A stretch of 40,161 nt of DNA from Promethearchaeota archaeon (lineage in GTDB: Archaea > Asgardarchaeota > Lokiarchaeia > Sigyniarchaeales > SOKP01): positions 1 through 40,161 of the forward strand of contig JAUWGH010000013.1 of NCBI GenBank assembly GCA_030606485.1, in the 5' to 3' direction. The translations under genes were made by a program, and so were the position numbers. Of this stretch, positions 18,334 through 29,200 are shown piece after piece. Numbering within the stretch: the stretch's first letter is position 1; each line of letters starts with the position of its first letter. The notes beneath the pieces are model-generated. The model saw nothing but the letters and a program-made list of their open reading frames with translations, was not told the origin of the DNA and did no database searches.

Positions 18334-18497
18334 TTTTTTCTATTTTCAAGTTATTAAAATTTAAAAACCCATTAGAAATTTATGTAATCGCTTACCTAAA
18401 GTATATAAGATTAGATAATGAGAAATAAAAGATTTTATTTAATGAATAAAAAGAAAAAATCAAAAAAAAAGATTTAAAATTTTTAATAGATTTTTTT

Positions 18498-19904
18498 TTA
18501 ACTCTTTAATTGTAACTCTTTTAATTTTAACTCTTTTTCAGCGTGTATATCCAAGATTTTCTGTTTAACTTCTTTCAGATAATCTCCTTTAAGAGGATAC
18601 AATATAAGAATTATTGCACCAATTAATACCAATATACCAGGAATTAAACCAATCAGTGCTTTTATTACCAATAATGCAGATGTGGGTTGAGGTAAAATGA
18701 TTTCACCTGTTGCAGAGGTTAAAAAACCCGCAATTGTTAATAACGATGGACCTATTATTAAAGAGAGAGATTGAGCAGGTTTTGTTATCAATGCATTTAC
18801 TCCGAAGAAAGCGGCTTCTCTTCTAACGCCTGTCCTTATTTCATCTTCATCACAAACTTGTGCAAAGAGAACATTTGTCAAAACTAATGGTCCGGATAAT
18901 CCGAAGCCAGCTACGAGTAGAAAGAGATATATAATAACCCCATCAACGAAAAAGATTAACATTAAAGGAATAGAACCGATAACCAAAAGCAGTTGATTAG
19001 CCTTAACTACACCAAGTTTACCTGCAAGAATATTGGCAACAAATGTCCCAACTATAAGTCCGATGATAACGCATAAATATAAGAATATCGAACTAACTTG
19101 CATAACATAATCAGCTAAATAAAAAATGTGGCTAAGTAATAGTTGTTGCATAAAAATAGACATAAAATTCGCACTTACTAATATTATAAATGATTTACTC
19201 TTAAAGGTATATTTCAATGAATCTTTTAAACCAAGAGGGATATCTACTTGCGTGAACTCTGGACGTTCTTTGAACTTATAAGTCGTAATTAGAATAAGTA
19301 TCGCACCAACAATTCCTATTATCATCATTCCTATGTAGAAAGGGAATAGATCTGTTTGACCTACATGAGGTCGTAATATCTCTGGTAAGACAAATCCTAA
19401 AATCATTCCCACTAAAGATAATAAAGAAGCATACGTTTGAAGTGACCCTCTTTCCTTCTCATCCTCTGTGATTTCTGGTAATAGTGCTGAATAGACTAAA
19501 AAGATAATCGTGTAGAATGTATCATAAAGTGCCATGGTCACCAACATCCAAATGAATATCCCAATTTGATCCAAACCTATTGGAACTAACCAGACTAAAA
19601 TGAAAGTTAATCCCAAAAATGGTGCTGAATATCTCATGAAAGGGATACGCCGACCCTTTTTACTGCGACTTCTATCTGACCAAAATCCGAATAATGGATC
19701 ATTTACGGCATTCCATACAGCATACATTATAGCAGATAGTGCAATCCAGGAAGCACCTAAGTTCATATAAACATGATAAAAGTACTGCAATGTAGCACCA
19801 TAAATATTAGAAATGATAGCGCCACCGAAAGAAGCACTAGCCCAAAATATTTTTTCTTTTCTTGAAAATTTTCGCATTATTTTACTTCCAGCCATATATT
19901 TCAC
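18498..19904 (-). CDS. GPH-family sugar:cation symporter (MelB-like), copy 1
   Basis: A 468-residue, twelve-helix transporter of the glycoside-pentoside-hexuronide:cation family. The helix-II signature is WNAVNDPLFGFWSDRSRSKKGRR (from residue 64), with Asp69. Compared from memory with E. coli MelB, the first cation-binding Asp (Asp55) is Asn65 here and the Asp124 site on helix IV is Phe135, so Na+ coupling as in MelB is doubtful; H+ coupling or another substrate type is possible. A charged C-terminal tail (EKELKLKELQLKS) follows. A long T-rich stretch downstream on the minus strand (18465-18473 as A on plus) could be a terminator. It resembles the transporter at 37144-38544. Confidence 0.88.
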   Translation of the reverse strand: MKYMAGSKIMRKFSRKEKIFWASASFGGAIISNIYGATLQYFYHVYMNLGASWIALSAIMYAVWNAVNDPLFGFWSDRSRSKKGRRIPFMRYSAPFLGLTFILVWLVPIGLDQIGIFIWMLVTMALYDTFYTIIFLVYSALLPEITEDEKERGSLQTYASLLSLVGMILGFVLPEILRPHVGQTDLFPFYIGMMIIGIVGAILILITTYKFKERPEFTQVDIPLGLKDSLKYTFKSKSFIILVSANFMSIFMQQLLLSHIFYLADYVMQVSSIFLYLCVIIGLIVGTFVANILAGKLGVVKANQLLLVIGSIPLMLIFFVDGVIIYLFLLVAGFGLSGPLVLTNVLFAQVCDEDEIRTGVRREAAFFGVNALITKPAQSLSLIIGPSLLTIAGFLTSATGEIILPQPTSALLVIKALIGLIPGILVLIGAIILILYPLKGDYLKEVKQKILDIHAEKELKLKELQLKS

Positions 19905-20099
19905 TTTTTTTTTATTTGTATCTTTTAAAATCGAATTTAACTAATTTTTTATTAAATTTTCTTGAATTTTATTAGAATATTTTTTGTTTAAGTATTATTT
20001 AATGTTATCTAATGTTTTATATTGTAAAATTATAAATTGATTTAACTTTTCTCCATAAAATAATATTAATGATATTTAAGTTGTAATGAATTTTCTGAT

Positions 20100-20122
20100 A
20101 AAAAAAAGATTTTAAAAAAAAG
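20100..20122 (-). terminator. T-tract downstream of PIG-L gene
   Basis: Read on the minus strand, two T-runs of about seven lie roughly 80-100 bases after the PIG-L stop, separated by AAAATC. Archaeal transcription often ends at such T-tracts without a strong hairpin. In DNA this AT-rich the call is weak. Confidence 0.3.
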
Positions 20123-20201
20123 GTTTACAATTTGGTTATATAATATGTATCTCAGATTTTATGGCTGAAAAATATATTAAATCTGACCTTAATTATTTGT
20201 T

Positions 20202-21044
20202 TTAGCTGATTTTGGGTGGTACGGGAGGATTTCCCAGCATTTCCCTCATCTGCTCTTGAAAGTTATCGAAGTGTCCGGGTAAAATTTTTTGAACATAGAA
20301 TGCTTCGGCTGCTTTAAGTTTAACCTTCTGTCCAATGCCAGCAGCCATGGAACGAAATAATTTATTTGCATATTTAGATAGTTTTTTCAGATCCTCTGGA
20401 CTAACATTGGCAGGGTCAATATTTGGTGCAAATAATTGAGCTATGAGTGTTAGTGAGACTTCGAACTTTAGGATAGCATTAATTTTCTTTTCGAGGGTTG
20501 AAGAGATGTCTACAAAGTAATTAGGCAAGTGGCCTAGCAAACCCATATACCATACTTCAGAGCATGCATAAGGCTCGATACCCTCTTTAATTTGTTCAGG
20601 ATATAGCAATGGGAAGACTGCGAAAGCTCCTGCCTCTGATGCCATTCGTCCCACAATTAAGTGGTCGGGATGCACTTCATAAGTTGCCCAAGGATCTAAA
20701 GTTACTATTCGGTCTGCTTTTAATTTCCTAACATAATATACAAGCTTTTTTCGTAGCTCTGGTCCTGGTATAAATCCACCATCTGGATACTCTAACATTA
20801 GACTTTCTTTCACTCCAAGTATTTTATTAGCAACTCTGAGTTCTTTTTCTCGCATATCAGCTACCTGTTCCCTTGTTAAATCAGTTCTTACTGTTCCTAT
20901 ATTTCCGCTTGTGCAACATACCACATAAATGTTATGCCCTTCTTCTGCCCACTTAGCTATTGTTCCCGCACAGAAGAATGTTAGGTCGTCGGGATGAGCA
21001 ATAATCGCGACAATATTTAAAGATTTGGATTTCAACATAATCAC
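20202..21044 (-). CDS. PIG-L/LmbE-family deacetylase
   Basis: A 280-residue Zn-dependent deacetylase-like protein. The zinc motif AHPDD is at 16-20 (His17, Asp20) and the third ligand lies in HPDH (125-128); the SGNIGT loop (46-51) and the PDGG segment (87-90) are family typical. Members remove acetyl groups from N-acetylglucosaminyl lipids, mycothiol precursors or diacetylchitobiose. An archaeal sugar or glycolipid substrate is likely. The residues after 180 are a helical extension typical of the longer forms. An AGGTGATT Shine-Dalgarno lies just before the ATG. It neighbours a GPH sugar transporter on the same strand (298 bases apart), a suggestive but weak link to sugar metabolism. Confidence 0.9.
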   Translation of the reverse strand: MIMLKSKSLNIVAIIAHPDDLTFFCAGTIAKWAEEGHNIYVVCCTSGNIGTVRTDLTREQVADMREKELRVANKILGVKESLMLEYPDGGFIPGPELRKKLVYYVRKLKADRIVTLDPWATYEVHPDHLIVGRMASEAGAFAVFPLLYPEQIKEGIEPYACSEVWYMGLLGHLPNYFVDISSTLEKKINAILKFEVSLTLIAQLFAPNIDPANVSPEDLKKLSKYANKLFRSMAAGIGQKVKLKAAEAFYVQKILPGHFDNFQEQMREMLGNPPVPPKIS

Positions 21045-21341
21045 CTAGAGATCTCTCTCATTTTTATTATATACATGTTGTCCACTTTTTAGAAAGATAA
21101 TTTATATTAATTAAATTTTGATCTTATTAGAAAACTTTTTGTATTAGAAATATTTAATGATTTTCATTATTATAATTATAATAACCCTAATGGGTTTTTA
21201 GCCATAAATTTTATTTAAATGTTCAAACTATGTTAAAATTATTGTAAAAAAAAAAACATTATTAAAAACTAAAAGATTGTAATTAGATTATATAATTATT
21301 ATTTAATATTTTAAGAAATCCCAATCAACGGCAGATTTTTT

Positions 21342-22022
21342 ATGGTAAGAATTGAAGAGGATGGCCGAATACACATAAAAGTTTTATACTGGGGAATGGC
21401 TGGTTCTGGTAAAACTACTATTGTAGATACTTTACATCGTCTTACAAAAGAACAAAAATTAGATATGACACCCAAGGGAGAATTAAAAAAAATAGATATG
21501 GCAAATGGTTCTACTTTATACTTTGATAGAGGGATTTTTCAATCCACAAAAACCCCTAAGATTTTTTACCATATTTATACAGTTGCAGGTCAAACTCAAT
21601 TCTCTCCGTTAAGAAAGACGGTATTCGAAGGAACAGATGGAGTACTTTTCGTTGTGGATTCTCAAACTTTTCTTTTTGAAGATAATATTGAATCATTAAA
21701 AGAATTAAAAAAAGTAGCTCAAGGAGATTTAATAAAAGAAATTCCCATGGTTGTAATGCTTAATAAGAAGGACTTAGATGAAACAATTGGTGCCAGTGAA
21801 TTTGAGCATATTTTAAAAGAAGAAGGATTATGGTATTCTCCCCCTAATAAATTATCTCTATGGAATCCTATTATTTTTGAGACTTGTGCATTATATGATT
21901 TAAAAAGGGATATATATCGGAGTTTTTATGAATGTGCTAGAAGAACAGCACTATATCACATATATGGAAATGGAACCGCACCTATTGATGATGAATTTTT
22001 AAAAAAGTATGATAAAAAATAA
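21342..22022 (+). CDS. MglA/Ras-superfamily small GTPase
   Basis: A 226-residue GTPase with no membrane segment. G1 is GMAGSGKT (18-25), G3 is TVAGQ (80-84), G4 is NKKD (141-144) and a G5-like TCAL lies at 181-184. The IYTVAGQTQFSPLRKTVFEGTDG segment and the VVDSQ strand resemble bacterial MglA, whose G3 has the same T-V-x-G-Q form, so this is closer to the MglA branch than to Rab or Arf. The glutamine of G3 is kept, so intrinsic or GAP-stimulated hydrolysis is possible. There is no prenylation (CaaX-type) Cys at the C-terminus (DKK), so membrane attachment would need a partner. The gene stands alone with a 197-base gap to the HExxH gene; no roadblock gene is adjacent. Confidence 0.9.
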   Translation: MVRIEEDGRIHIKVLYWGMAGSGKTTIVDTLHRLTKEQKLDMTPKGELKKIDMANGSTLYFDRGIFQSTKTPKIFYHIYTVAGQTQFSPLRKTVFEGTDGVLFVVDSQTFLFEDNIESLKELKKVAQGDLIKEIPMVVMLNKKDLDETIGASEFEHILKEEGLWYSPPNKLSLWNPIIFETCALYDLKRDIYRSFYECARRTALYHIYGNGTAPIDDEFLKKYDKK

Positions 22023-22219
22023 ATGAGTAATTAATATCCTTGTTATGATCTTCTTTTTTACCTTTTCATTGAGTTTTAGAACTTCTTTTCTTATTTCTAG
22101 ATCTTAATTTTTATTAATCTCTAGTAAGACTTTTGTTATTTTGAAAACCAATAAAAGTATATGCCCTATGAAAAATAGAAAATAAATTTTTATTTCCGGA
22201 ATTGATTTAAAAAATATAT

Positions 22220-22720
22220 ATGAACTTCCAGGAATTACTTGAGCAAATGCCTGATATTTTTGAAAAGGTTAAAGATGATGTTCGAAGAGTGGTAGGACAT
22301 CATAGGGCAGGTTTAAGTTTGGGATTGGTAGATATGGGTATGTTCAAAGGAAATTTTATCGGTGGAATGTTTTTTCCTGGTGGGACAATGATTCTAATGA
22401 ATAGAACCCCTTTAAAAATAATAATTACAGAACAACCAAATAATATCGTGTGGGCATATACTTATCATATCCTATTGCACGAATATATTCATTCGTTAGG
22501 TGTTTTTGATGAACACGCCTGTCGAACAATTACCCGTGAGATTACTGAAAAAACTTTTAGTAATCTTTCACATCCAGCGGTTGTTTTAGCAAGACGTGGG
22601 TTAGGGACCTATTTTCCTAATTTACATTTAATATATGCACCCTCTGATATAGACACGAGTGAGATGGAGATTGAATACGTAAAGGGTTTTGATAGAGAAA
22701 GTCAAACTTATTTTGCTTAA
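22220..22720 (+). CDS. Small HExxH putative metalloprotease
   Basis: A 166-residue protein of unrecognised family. It carries a zinc motif HEYIH (His87, Glu88, His91) followed by SLGVFDEH, so His99 could be a third ligand eight residues on. The spacing is shorter than in classical metzincins (HExxHxxGxxH). The segment before the motif (IVWAYTYHILL) is a helix, as expected for a zincin core. There is no signal peptide, so it is likely cytosolic. It follows the small GTPase gene on the same strand, 197 bases apart. A substrate cannot be inferred. Confidence 0.65.
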   Translation: MNFQELLEQMPDIFEKVKDDVRRVVGHHRAGLSLGLVDMGMFKGNFIGGMFFPGGTMILMNRTPLKIIITEQPNNIVWAYTYHILLHEYIHSLGVFDEHACRTITREITEKTFSNLSHPAVVLARRGLGTYFPNLHLIYAPSDIDTSEMEIEYVKGFDRESQTYFA

Positions 22721-23151
22721 TAATTGGACAATGTTTTAAATATGAATTTATTCATAGATTTTCCATCTAAATTGAAAATTCATAAAAAAAATTGATTTAT
22801 TTATTGAAATAATGAAAATCCTTGAAAGTACCAGAAGAATAGATTGAGTTATTTAAAATAAAAAGGTAGCCCAATTTTGAGATATTATGTTTTTTTTAGA
22901 AAATATTCTTTATTTCTCTTATAACCATCAATATTTTATTTCATTAAAGAATCTCTATCTCGATATTTAACTTTGATAATTAGAGTTAATCATTTTCTCT
23001 AAAAATTTGTTGAGAAATAACATTGATGGTTTGAATTTTAAAAAAGTTAATTTAAAATTTGGTAAATAATTTCTCTAAATGTTATTTTCAATTTATTTAA
23101 CTATGAAAAGGAATCATAAAAAATAAAAAATATAATTTCGAGGAAAAAACT
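22721..23151. other. 431-bp noncoding AT-rich region
   Basis: No coding frame of note. It holds the promoter region of FAD/Fe-S module 2. A 10-bp inverted pair (AACCATCAAT at 22923-22932 and ATTGATGGTT at 23022-23031) has a loop of about 90 bases and is weak. A GAGG Shine-Dalgarno (about 23139-23143) precedes the next ATG. Confidence 0.4.
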
Positions 23152-24642
23152 ATGAGTTACAAAAAACCTGATAATAAAGATTTGGAGGCTATGATTGGGA
23201 TTGTAGGTAAAAATTACGCAACCGCAAACGATGCAATCTGTGCGTCCTATCTTAGTAAAAGCGTTATGGGACTCGAGGCTCAAATCCCTGACATCGTTAT
23301 TCGTCCAAAATACCCTGAAGAAATTAGAAAAATTCTTGTCTATTGTTCTCAAGAGAAGATTCCAGTGTCGCCCATATCTGGAGGATTATCTGGAGGGTTC
23401 GCATGCCCATTAATAAGACCCGGAGGCGTTGTATTAGATTTAAGTAGAATGGATCGTATAATAGAAATTGATACCGAAAATAGAATTGCAATAATTGAAC
23501 CCGGAGTAACACTCGGTCAATTATGGGCATATATGCATAAGCACACCCCAGAATATTGCCCTCCCATTCCCGATGGAGCTCCTCCTTCATCAACCGTTAT
23601 GGGAGATGCAATTGATAGAGGGTTCTCTTTAGTCACCTCATCCATGGGGCCTCAAGGAGATATATTCATGTGCGCAGAAGTAGTCATTCCAAGAGGTGAT
23701 ATACTCTATACAGGTTCGTGGGCTCTCCCTACAGCAAAACCATTTTATAAATATGGTATAGGACCAGATCTGTGGTCTACCTTAATGGGCTCACAAGGAA
23801 CTATGGGGGTCATCACAAAAGTAGCAATTAAAATCTTTCCCCATCCAGAACATAAGACTGTTGTGGTTTGGGGCATGAGTAACCCACAGGATATGCAAAA
23901 TTTAACATGGCAAATTGGAAATCAAGAATTTGGAATTGCACATCACTGTGTTATGGTTCAAGGTGGAAATTATCCACTTGTAATGACGCGCTGGCCTAAA
24001 GAGAAAGTTCCTCATGATTACGAATTTTACAAAGAAATTGGATTTTCTAAGTGGTGGATGAATTTTGAAGTCTGGGCACAAACTCAAGAAGAATTAGAAT
24101 ATACTGAAAAAAGAATCGATGAATTTGCTAAAAAATTTATGGAATCTAAAGAATGCAAAGATCCGAAATCTATAAAAAAACAAGAATTACATCCAAAACA
24201 AATTGCCAGTAGATTAAAGAAACCTAACAAAATTGCAATTCCATATGGCTACTGGGAAGCTGGATTTCTCTTCATAACCTGGTATACGCCATGGAAAGAT
24301 TGTGCGGAATTTGCTGAAATGTACACTAAGGTCCTTGAAGATCATGGTATTGCACCGGTAATGTGGATTGCAAGCGTTGAAAGATGTAGACAAGCTATTT
24401 GTATGCCAATAATTTGCTTTGACTCAACGAAACAAGAAGATTTTGAAAAAGTACAAGAAATTAATCGTATCACCACTGAATATTCCATTAAAAGAGGTTG
24501 GTTAAATTATCGACCGGATCCTTACATCCATGCACCAATGATGTATTCTCAAGCAGGTACATATTTGAAATATTTAAGAGAGGTTAAGAAAATGTTTGAT
24601 CCTAATTTTATAATGCATCCAGGGAGGTTAATGCTTCCATAA
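23152..24642 (+). CDS. GlcD-like FAD-linked oxidase subunit (module 2)
   Basis: A 496-residue flavoprotein of the VAO/PCMH fold, divergent from the module 1 copy. The FAD-binding region has SPISGGLSGG (73-82), where module 1 has PRGGGDCEWGG, then DLSRMDRI (96-103), EPGVTLGQLW and the SSMGPQGDIFMCAE segment. The C-terminus ends KKMFDPNFIMHPGRLMLP. The Cys/Gly loop of module 1 is absent, so the substrate probably differs. Translation of the Fe-S partner starts 26 bases downstream behind a strong AAGGAGGT. Expected role: oxidation of an organic acid or alcohol, electrons passing to the Fe-S subunit. Confidence 0.88.
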   Translation: MSYKKPDNKDLEAMIGIVGKNYATANDAICASYLSKSVMGLEAQIPDIVIRPKYPEEIRKILVYCSQEKIPVSPISGGLSGGFACPLIRPGGVVLDLSRMDRIIEIDTENRIAIIEPGVTLGQLWAYMHKHTPEYCPPIPDGAPPSSTVMGDAIDRGFSLVTSSMGPQGDIFMCAEVVIPRGDILYTGSWALPTAKPFYKYGIGPDLWSTLMGSQGTMGVITKVAIKIFPHPEHKTVVVWGMSNPQDMQNLTWQIGNQEFGIAHHCVMVQGGNYPLVMTRWPKEKVPHDYEFYKEIGFSKWWMNFEVWAQTQEELEYTEKRIDEFAKKFMESKECKDPKSIKKQELHPKQIASRLKKPNKIAIPYGYWEAGFLFITWYTPWKDCAEFAEMYTKVLEDHGIAPVMWIASVERCRQAICMPIICFDSTKQEDFEKVQEINRITTEYSIKRGWLNYRPDPYIHAPMMYSQAGTYLKYLREVKKMFDPNFIMHPGRLMLP

Positions 24643-24668
24643 ATGGAAGGAAAAGGAGGTTAATAGAT

Positions 24669-25976
24669 ATGGAAAGATTAGAAGTAATGAAAAAAGAACT
24701 TTATCGTTGTATTCATTGCAAGGCGTGTAAATTTACATATAGTGGAGATCCAAGCAGAGATGGAGTAGGAGAACATAAAGGAGTCCTATATGAAGGCATG
24801 GTTCCGAGCTGTCCAAGTGGTTTAGAATATGGCTGGGAGAGTTTTTGGAATGCCGGAAGAATGTGGATTGCTCGTTGTATTTTGGAAGGAGATTTAGAGT
24901 TTTCGGAAAATGTCCGTGATACGATAATGCAATGCATAACTTGTGGGATGTGTGAAGTCCAGTGTGAAAATAAGGTTCCATGCGTTGATATTATTGAATC
25001 ATTACGGGCAGCTTGTTATTTTTCTGGAGTGCCTCTTATCGAGAAACACGAATTAGTCTCAAAATTCGTAGTAGAAAGAAATAATCCTTATGGTGGAGAT
25101 AAAGACAAAAGATTTGAATGGGTAAAAGAAAATGGGCTTGAAGAATACTTAGACAAAAAAGGTGCCAAAATTGCTTATTATGTAGGTTGCACTGCAAGTT
25201 ATAGGCAAATAAATATTGCGGTCGCTACTTGTAAAATTTTTAAAAGATTAGGTATTGATTTTGCGTTGGTCACAAAAGAAGTTTGCTGCGGTAGCCCATT
25301 CTTTAGGATTGGAAGAACCGATATTTCGCAAGATTTAATGAATACAAACCTTGAACTTTTTAAAAAATATGAAATGGTTTTATTTTCTTGCGCTGGCTGC
25401 TATCGAACCTTTACAGTGGACTATCCGAAATGGATTAAAAAAGAATTACCCTTTAAAACAAATCATGCTTTTGAGTTAATTTCAGATATGGTGAAAGATG
25501 GAAAAATTAAATTTAAAGAAAATCCAGAATTAAGAGGAAAAGTAGTCACATATCACGATCCTTGCCATACTGGTCGTCATTTTTTCATTGATGCTCAGAG
25601 AAAAATTATTGATGAGTCTAAGAATTTAATATTTGACTTAAGAAAGATTAATAAATGGAAAGAGGAATGGTTTGAGAAGCCTAGAATCATAATTCGTGCA
25701 TTACCCGGTGTTAAATTTAAGGAGATGTACAGAATTCATGAGAATTCGTTCTGTTGTGGAGCAGGTGGTGGAGTTAGAGCGGGATATCCTGATTTCAGTT
25801 TAAAAACAGCAAGTTTAAGGCTTGATGAAGCTGAAGCCGTTGGTGCTGATATTATGTTAACGGAGTGTCCATTCTGTTGGAGGAATCTAGATGATGCAAA
25901 CACAATGTTCAATCACGGCATACCAGTTTATGGCATTTTAGAATTAATTGACAAATATGATTTAATTGCAGATTAA
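24669..25976 (+). CDS. HdrD/GlcF-like Fe-S subunit with two CCG domains (module 2)
   Basis: A 435-residue electron-transfer subunit. The ferredoxin-type clusters are C14, C17, C20, C48 and C89, C92, C95, C99; the first is stretched by a 27-residue loop before C48. The first CCG domain has CTAS, VCCGS and CAGC; the second has HDPCHTGRH, FCCGAGGG and CPFC. Relative to modules 1 and 3, an insert of about 25-30 residues lies between HTGRH and FCCGAGGG (including the WKEEWFEKPR segment). A strong Shine-Dalgarno (AAGGAGGT, 8-base spacing) precedes the ATG. A hairpin terminator overlaps the stop codon. Confidence 0.9.
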   Translation: MERLEVMKKELYRCIHCKACKFTYSGDPSRDGVGEHKGVLYEGMVPSCPSGLEYGWESFWNAGRMWIARCILEGDLEFSENVRDTIMQCITCGMCEVQCENKVPCVDIIESLRAACYFSGVPLIEKHELVSKFVVERNNPYGGDKDKRFEWVKENGLEEYLDKKGAKIAYYVGCTASYRQINIAVATCKIFKRLGIDFALVTKEVCCGSPFFRIGRTDISQDLMNTNLELFKKYEMVLFSCAGCYRTFTVDYPKWIKKELPFKTNHAFELISDMVKDGKIKFKENPELRGKVVTYHDPCHTGRHFFIDAQRKIIDESKNLIFDLRKINKWKEEWFEKPRIIIRALPGVKFKEMYRIHENSFCCGAGGGVRAGYPDFSLKTASLRLDEAEAVGADIMLTECPFCWRNLDDANTMFNHGIPVYGILELIDKYDLIAD

Positions 25977-26002
25977 AAAAATTAATTTTTAATCTTTTTT
26001 TT
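25971..26002 (+). terminator. Hairpin plus T8 terminator after module 2
   Basis: Perfect 9-bp arms GATTAAAAA (25971-25979) and TTTTTAATC (25986-25994) enclose a six-base loop and are followed at once by eight T residues (25995-26002). The stop codon of the Fe-S gene lies in the left arm. This is a classic intrinsic-terminator shape, although the stem is AT-rich. Confidence 0.6.
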
Positions 26003-26200
26003 CTTAATTATACTAAATACTAAAAGATTTAGTCGAAGTCTTTATTATTCTAATTAATTTACTTAAAGGAATTTAGTTATTACTTTGTTTTTTGATAGAT
26101 TTTAGCTGATTGGGAGGTTATTTTATTTTTATTTTTTTTAACCATAATTATTTATTTTTAATTTATTATATCTAATTTAGAATTTACAACAAACAATTAT

Positions 26201-29200
26201 TTGGTTGAGCACAAAAACATGGCAGAGGTAAAAGATAATTCAGCATATCCGTATGTATCGGTATTCAAAAAGAAACCTTTTAGGTCATTTACTTTTGCCA
26301 TAGAGGAAGATATAGGGAATTTTTTTATACCAGATTATAATAAGATCGTAGAATTTTACAGATATTTTGAAAAAAATTTATTAAATTTTAAAAATCTGAA
26401 TTTAGAGAATATATATTGGTTTCTTTTATTGGGGAAATATTTGAGGGAAGATATATCCATAAATCTCAAAAAGATCATTAATTTCATAACAGGATGTGAA
26501 ATTTTTGAAGAAAATTCCCTAGGATTTAAGTTCTCTCCTGAATCTAAACAGAGAAAACCCGATAATTGGTCAACCTTTTTTGCTTTAGCCAGTTTAAATT
26601 TATTAGGACAATTAGATGCTTATTTGTCTACACATCCAAGAGAAAATATAAAAGAAAAGATTATTAATTTTATTTTTAAGACCAGAGATAAAGGGCGTTT
26701 TGTTCATTGTTTAAACAAAAATTGTACAATTTGCCAAAAAACAACGCCTATTAGAACAAGTTTTTTCGTAATAGAAGCATTAATTCTTCTAGATTTTGAT
26801 ATCAAATTACAACAAAATGTGTTTTTAAAATATTTTAATGATTTAAAAAAGAAATATTCTATAATATTTCAATTACTGAGTCTTAAATATTTTGATTTAA
26901 TTTCTGATATCGAGACTAAACACTTAAAATATTTACACCAATTTCAACAAAATGATGGTGGTTTTAGTTTTAAGGAAAATATTGGAAAAATTAATGAAAC
27001 ATTTTGGATTATTTATGTTTTGGAAAACTATTCCTGGTTGCTTGATTACAATCGTGGAAGGATTTATTCTTTTCTCTCAACGAAAATCAAAGGCTTAAAT
27101 CATGATTATAATTCATTTAATACCTTGAAATTGATGGATATTTCGAAAATTATTTTAATGTGCTCATTTATTTGGTCTAAATTTATTGAAGAAGTTGAGA
27201 GAACCGCTTTTAGACATTTGGATATAAATACTTCTTTAGACTTAAATATTTTGAAAAAAGAGTTAGGAATAAATGAGGGAATACCAGAAATTCTTAGATA
27301 TATTAATCAGAAATATAACTTTAATTTAGAGATTTTAGATAATGAAATTGAATTTAATAATTATTTAAGAAATTTAACTCGAGAAAATGCATATTTAGCT
27401 AAATCAGTATATGCGTCGATAAAAAATAATAGCGTCATCTATTTAAATAAACTTCTGAATGACTATAAATACAATTACCCAAATAAGTCAAAAAAAATTA
27501 GGGATTTGATCCTTCTAATAGAAGATTTAATTTCGCACAACTTTTTCCAAGGTCGAATTCTTCGGAAAAACATGATTTTTTTTAGTAAATATTATTTATA
27601 TAAAGACAAATTTATTTATGAAGTAATTAGAATTGATTCTGATATAAATAGCGAAGAAATAATTAATGAAAAATTTAAATTGGAGGAAATCAAAACAGAT
27701 ATTTATAATATTATAATTAAATTAAAAGATACGCCAAAAAAGATTAAAGAAGAGATTAAAAGCCTAATACTTGTAAATGAATTCGACTTAGCAAAAGAAA
27801 GGTTAAAATATAATGTTAAAAATGCTTTAATGGAAGCCGATTTTTTAAATGAAAATATTGAAAATTCCTTTTCTACAGATTTTAAATACATAAATCCAAA
27901 TTATCAGTTATCTAATGAGATAGTAGAATGGAACAAGAATTATTCGGAAATTCGAGGCAAGTATTTTAATTTACAAAATTATTTTAATGAAATTTTCAAG
28001 GAAAAAGAAAATTTAAAAAATTTCAAATTAATTTTGAATAAATTGGAAGACATAATTGACAAAAATGAACAAAAGATCTATTCTTTAATTGATCACTTTA
28101 AAAACTTATTTAGAGAATCCCTAGAGAAATCATATTCCAATGAAATTGTCCAACAATTATTAAAAGTATGCGAACATCTTAATTCAGAAATTATGAAATT
28201 AGATACGCAAATCTATGAAATATCACATAAAATTACTTCTAAAGAAAAATCCATTCAAAAAGTGCAAAAGAAGGTCATCTCAAAATGGATATCAATTAAA
28301 GAAGATGCAGATACGTTTATTGATTATTTCCTAGAAGGATTTAAGATTTATGAAAATGATAAAAATGAAATGAATGAAATAGAACAAAGTACTTCTATGA
28401 TGATTAATGAACTCAAAAACACAGTTGATTTAATTTTAAAAGAAAAGAAATATCAACTGGCACTGGAAATTATTGAAGAGAAAACTGAGAAGCATTTAAA
28501 TGAAAAATTAGAATTAGTTAAAAATTCTCAATCGAAGTTAAAGGAAAATATGAAGAGTAAGAGAAAACTTTTTCTACTTCTAAAAAAAATTCAAGAGGAT
28601 TGGAATAATTTAGAGCAAAAAATAATTGCGAAAATTGATAATTATCGAAATTCTATTGAAGAGAAAGTTATTCAAGAACGCGAACTTGAGAAATTAAAAG
28701 AATTTGACTATTTTATAAAAAGCAATATTTCTATTTTAAAAGAACAAATAAGAAAGAAAGAAAATGAATGTGAGAAAGATTTAAATTATCAAAAACTTAA
28801 AATCAACAATTTAAAATCTCGAATTGATAAACTTTCTAAAGAGTATTCAGATCTCAACGAAAAAGTTAAAAATAAAGTAAAACAACTTACTAAAATTGTA
28901 GTGGATTTTCAAGAGAAATCAAAGTTATGTATGTTATCATGGAATAAATTCCTAGATCTATTTAAAAATAATTTGAATGATTTAAAAAATAAATATACAA
29001 ACGAAATTATTAAACAAGAGATTCTGTCAACTAGCTCACAATCAAAAACAAATCTCATAAAACTAGATGATTTAAAGAAAAAATTGAATCTTAAATGTAA
29101 TGTTTTAATAGAAAGAATTAATGAAATGATAGAAATTACAAAATTAGACGGAGAATTGGATGAAAATGACAAAGAACTTCTTGTTCACACTGATGATTAT

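Noticed and set aside
21183-21199. AACCC-TAAT-GGGTT hairpin followed by T residues
   Set aside because: The stem is only five base pairs and it sits between two divergent gene starts, where no transcript needs to end.
22923-23031. AACCATCAAT / ATTGATGGTT pair as a regulatory hairpin
   Set aside because: Ten-base arms about 90 bases apart in very AT-rich sequence are weak evidence; no associated motif was found.
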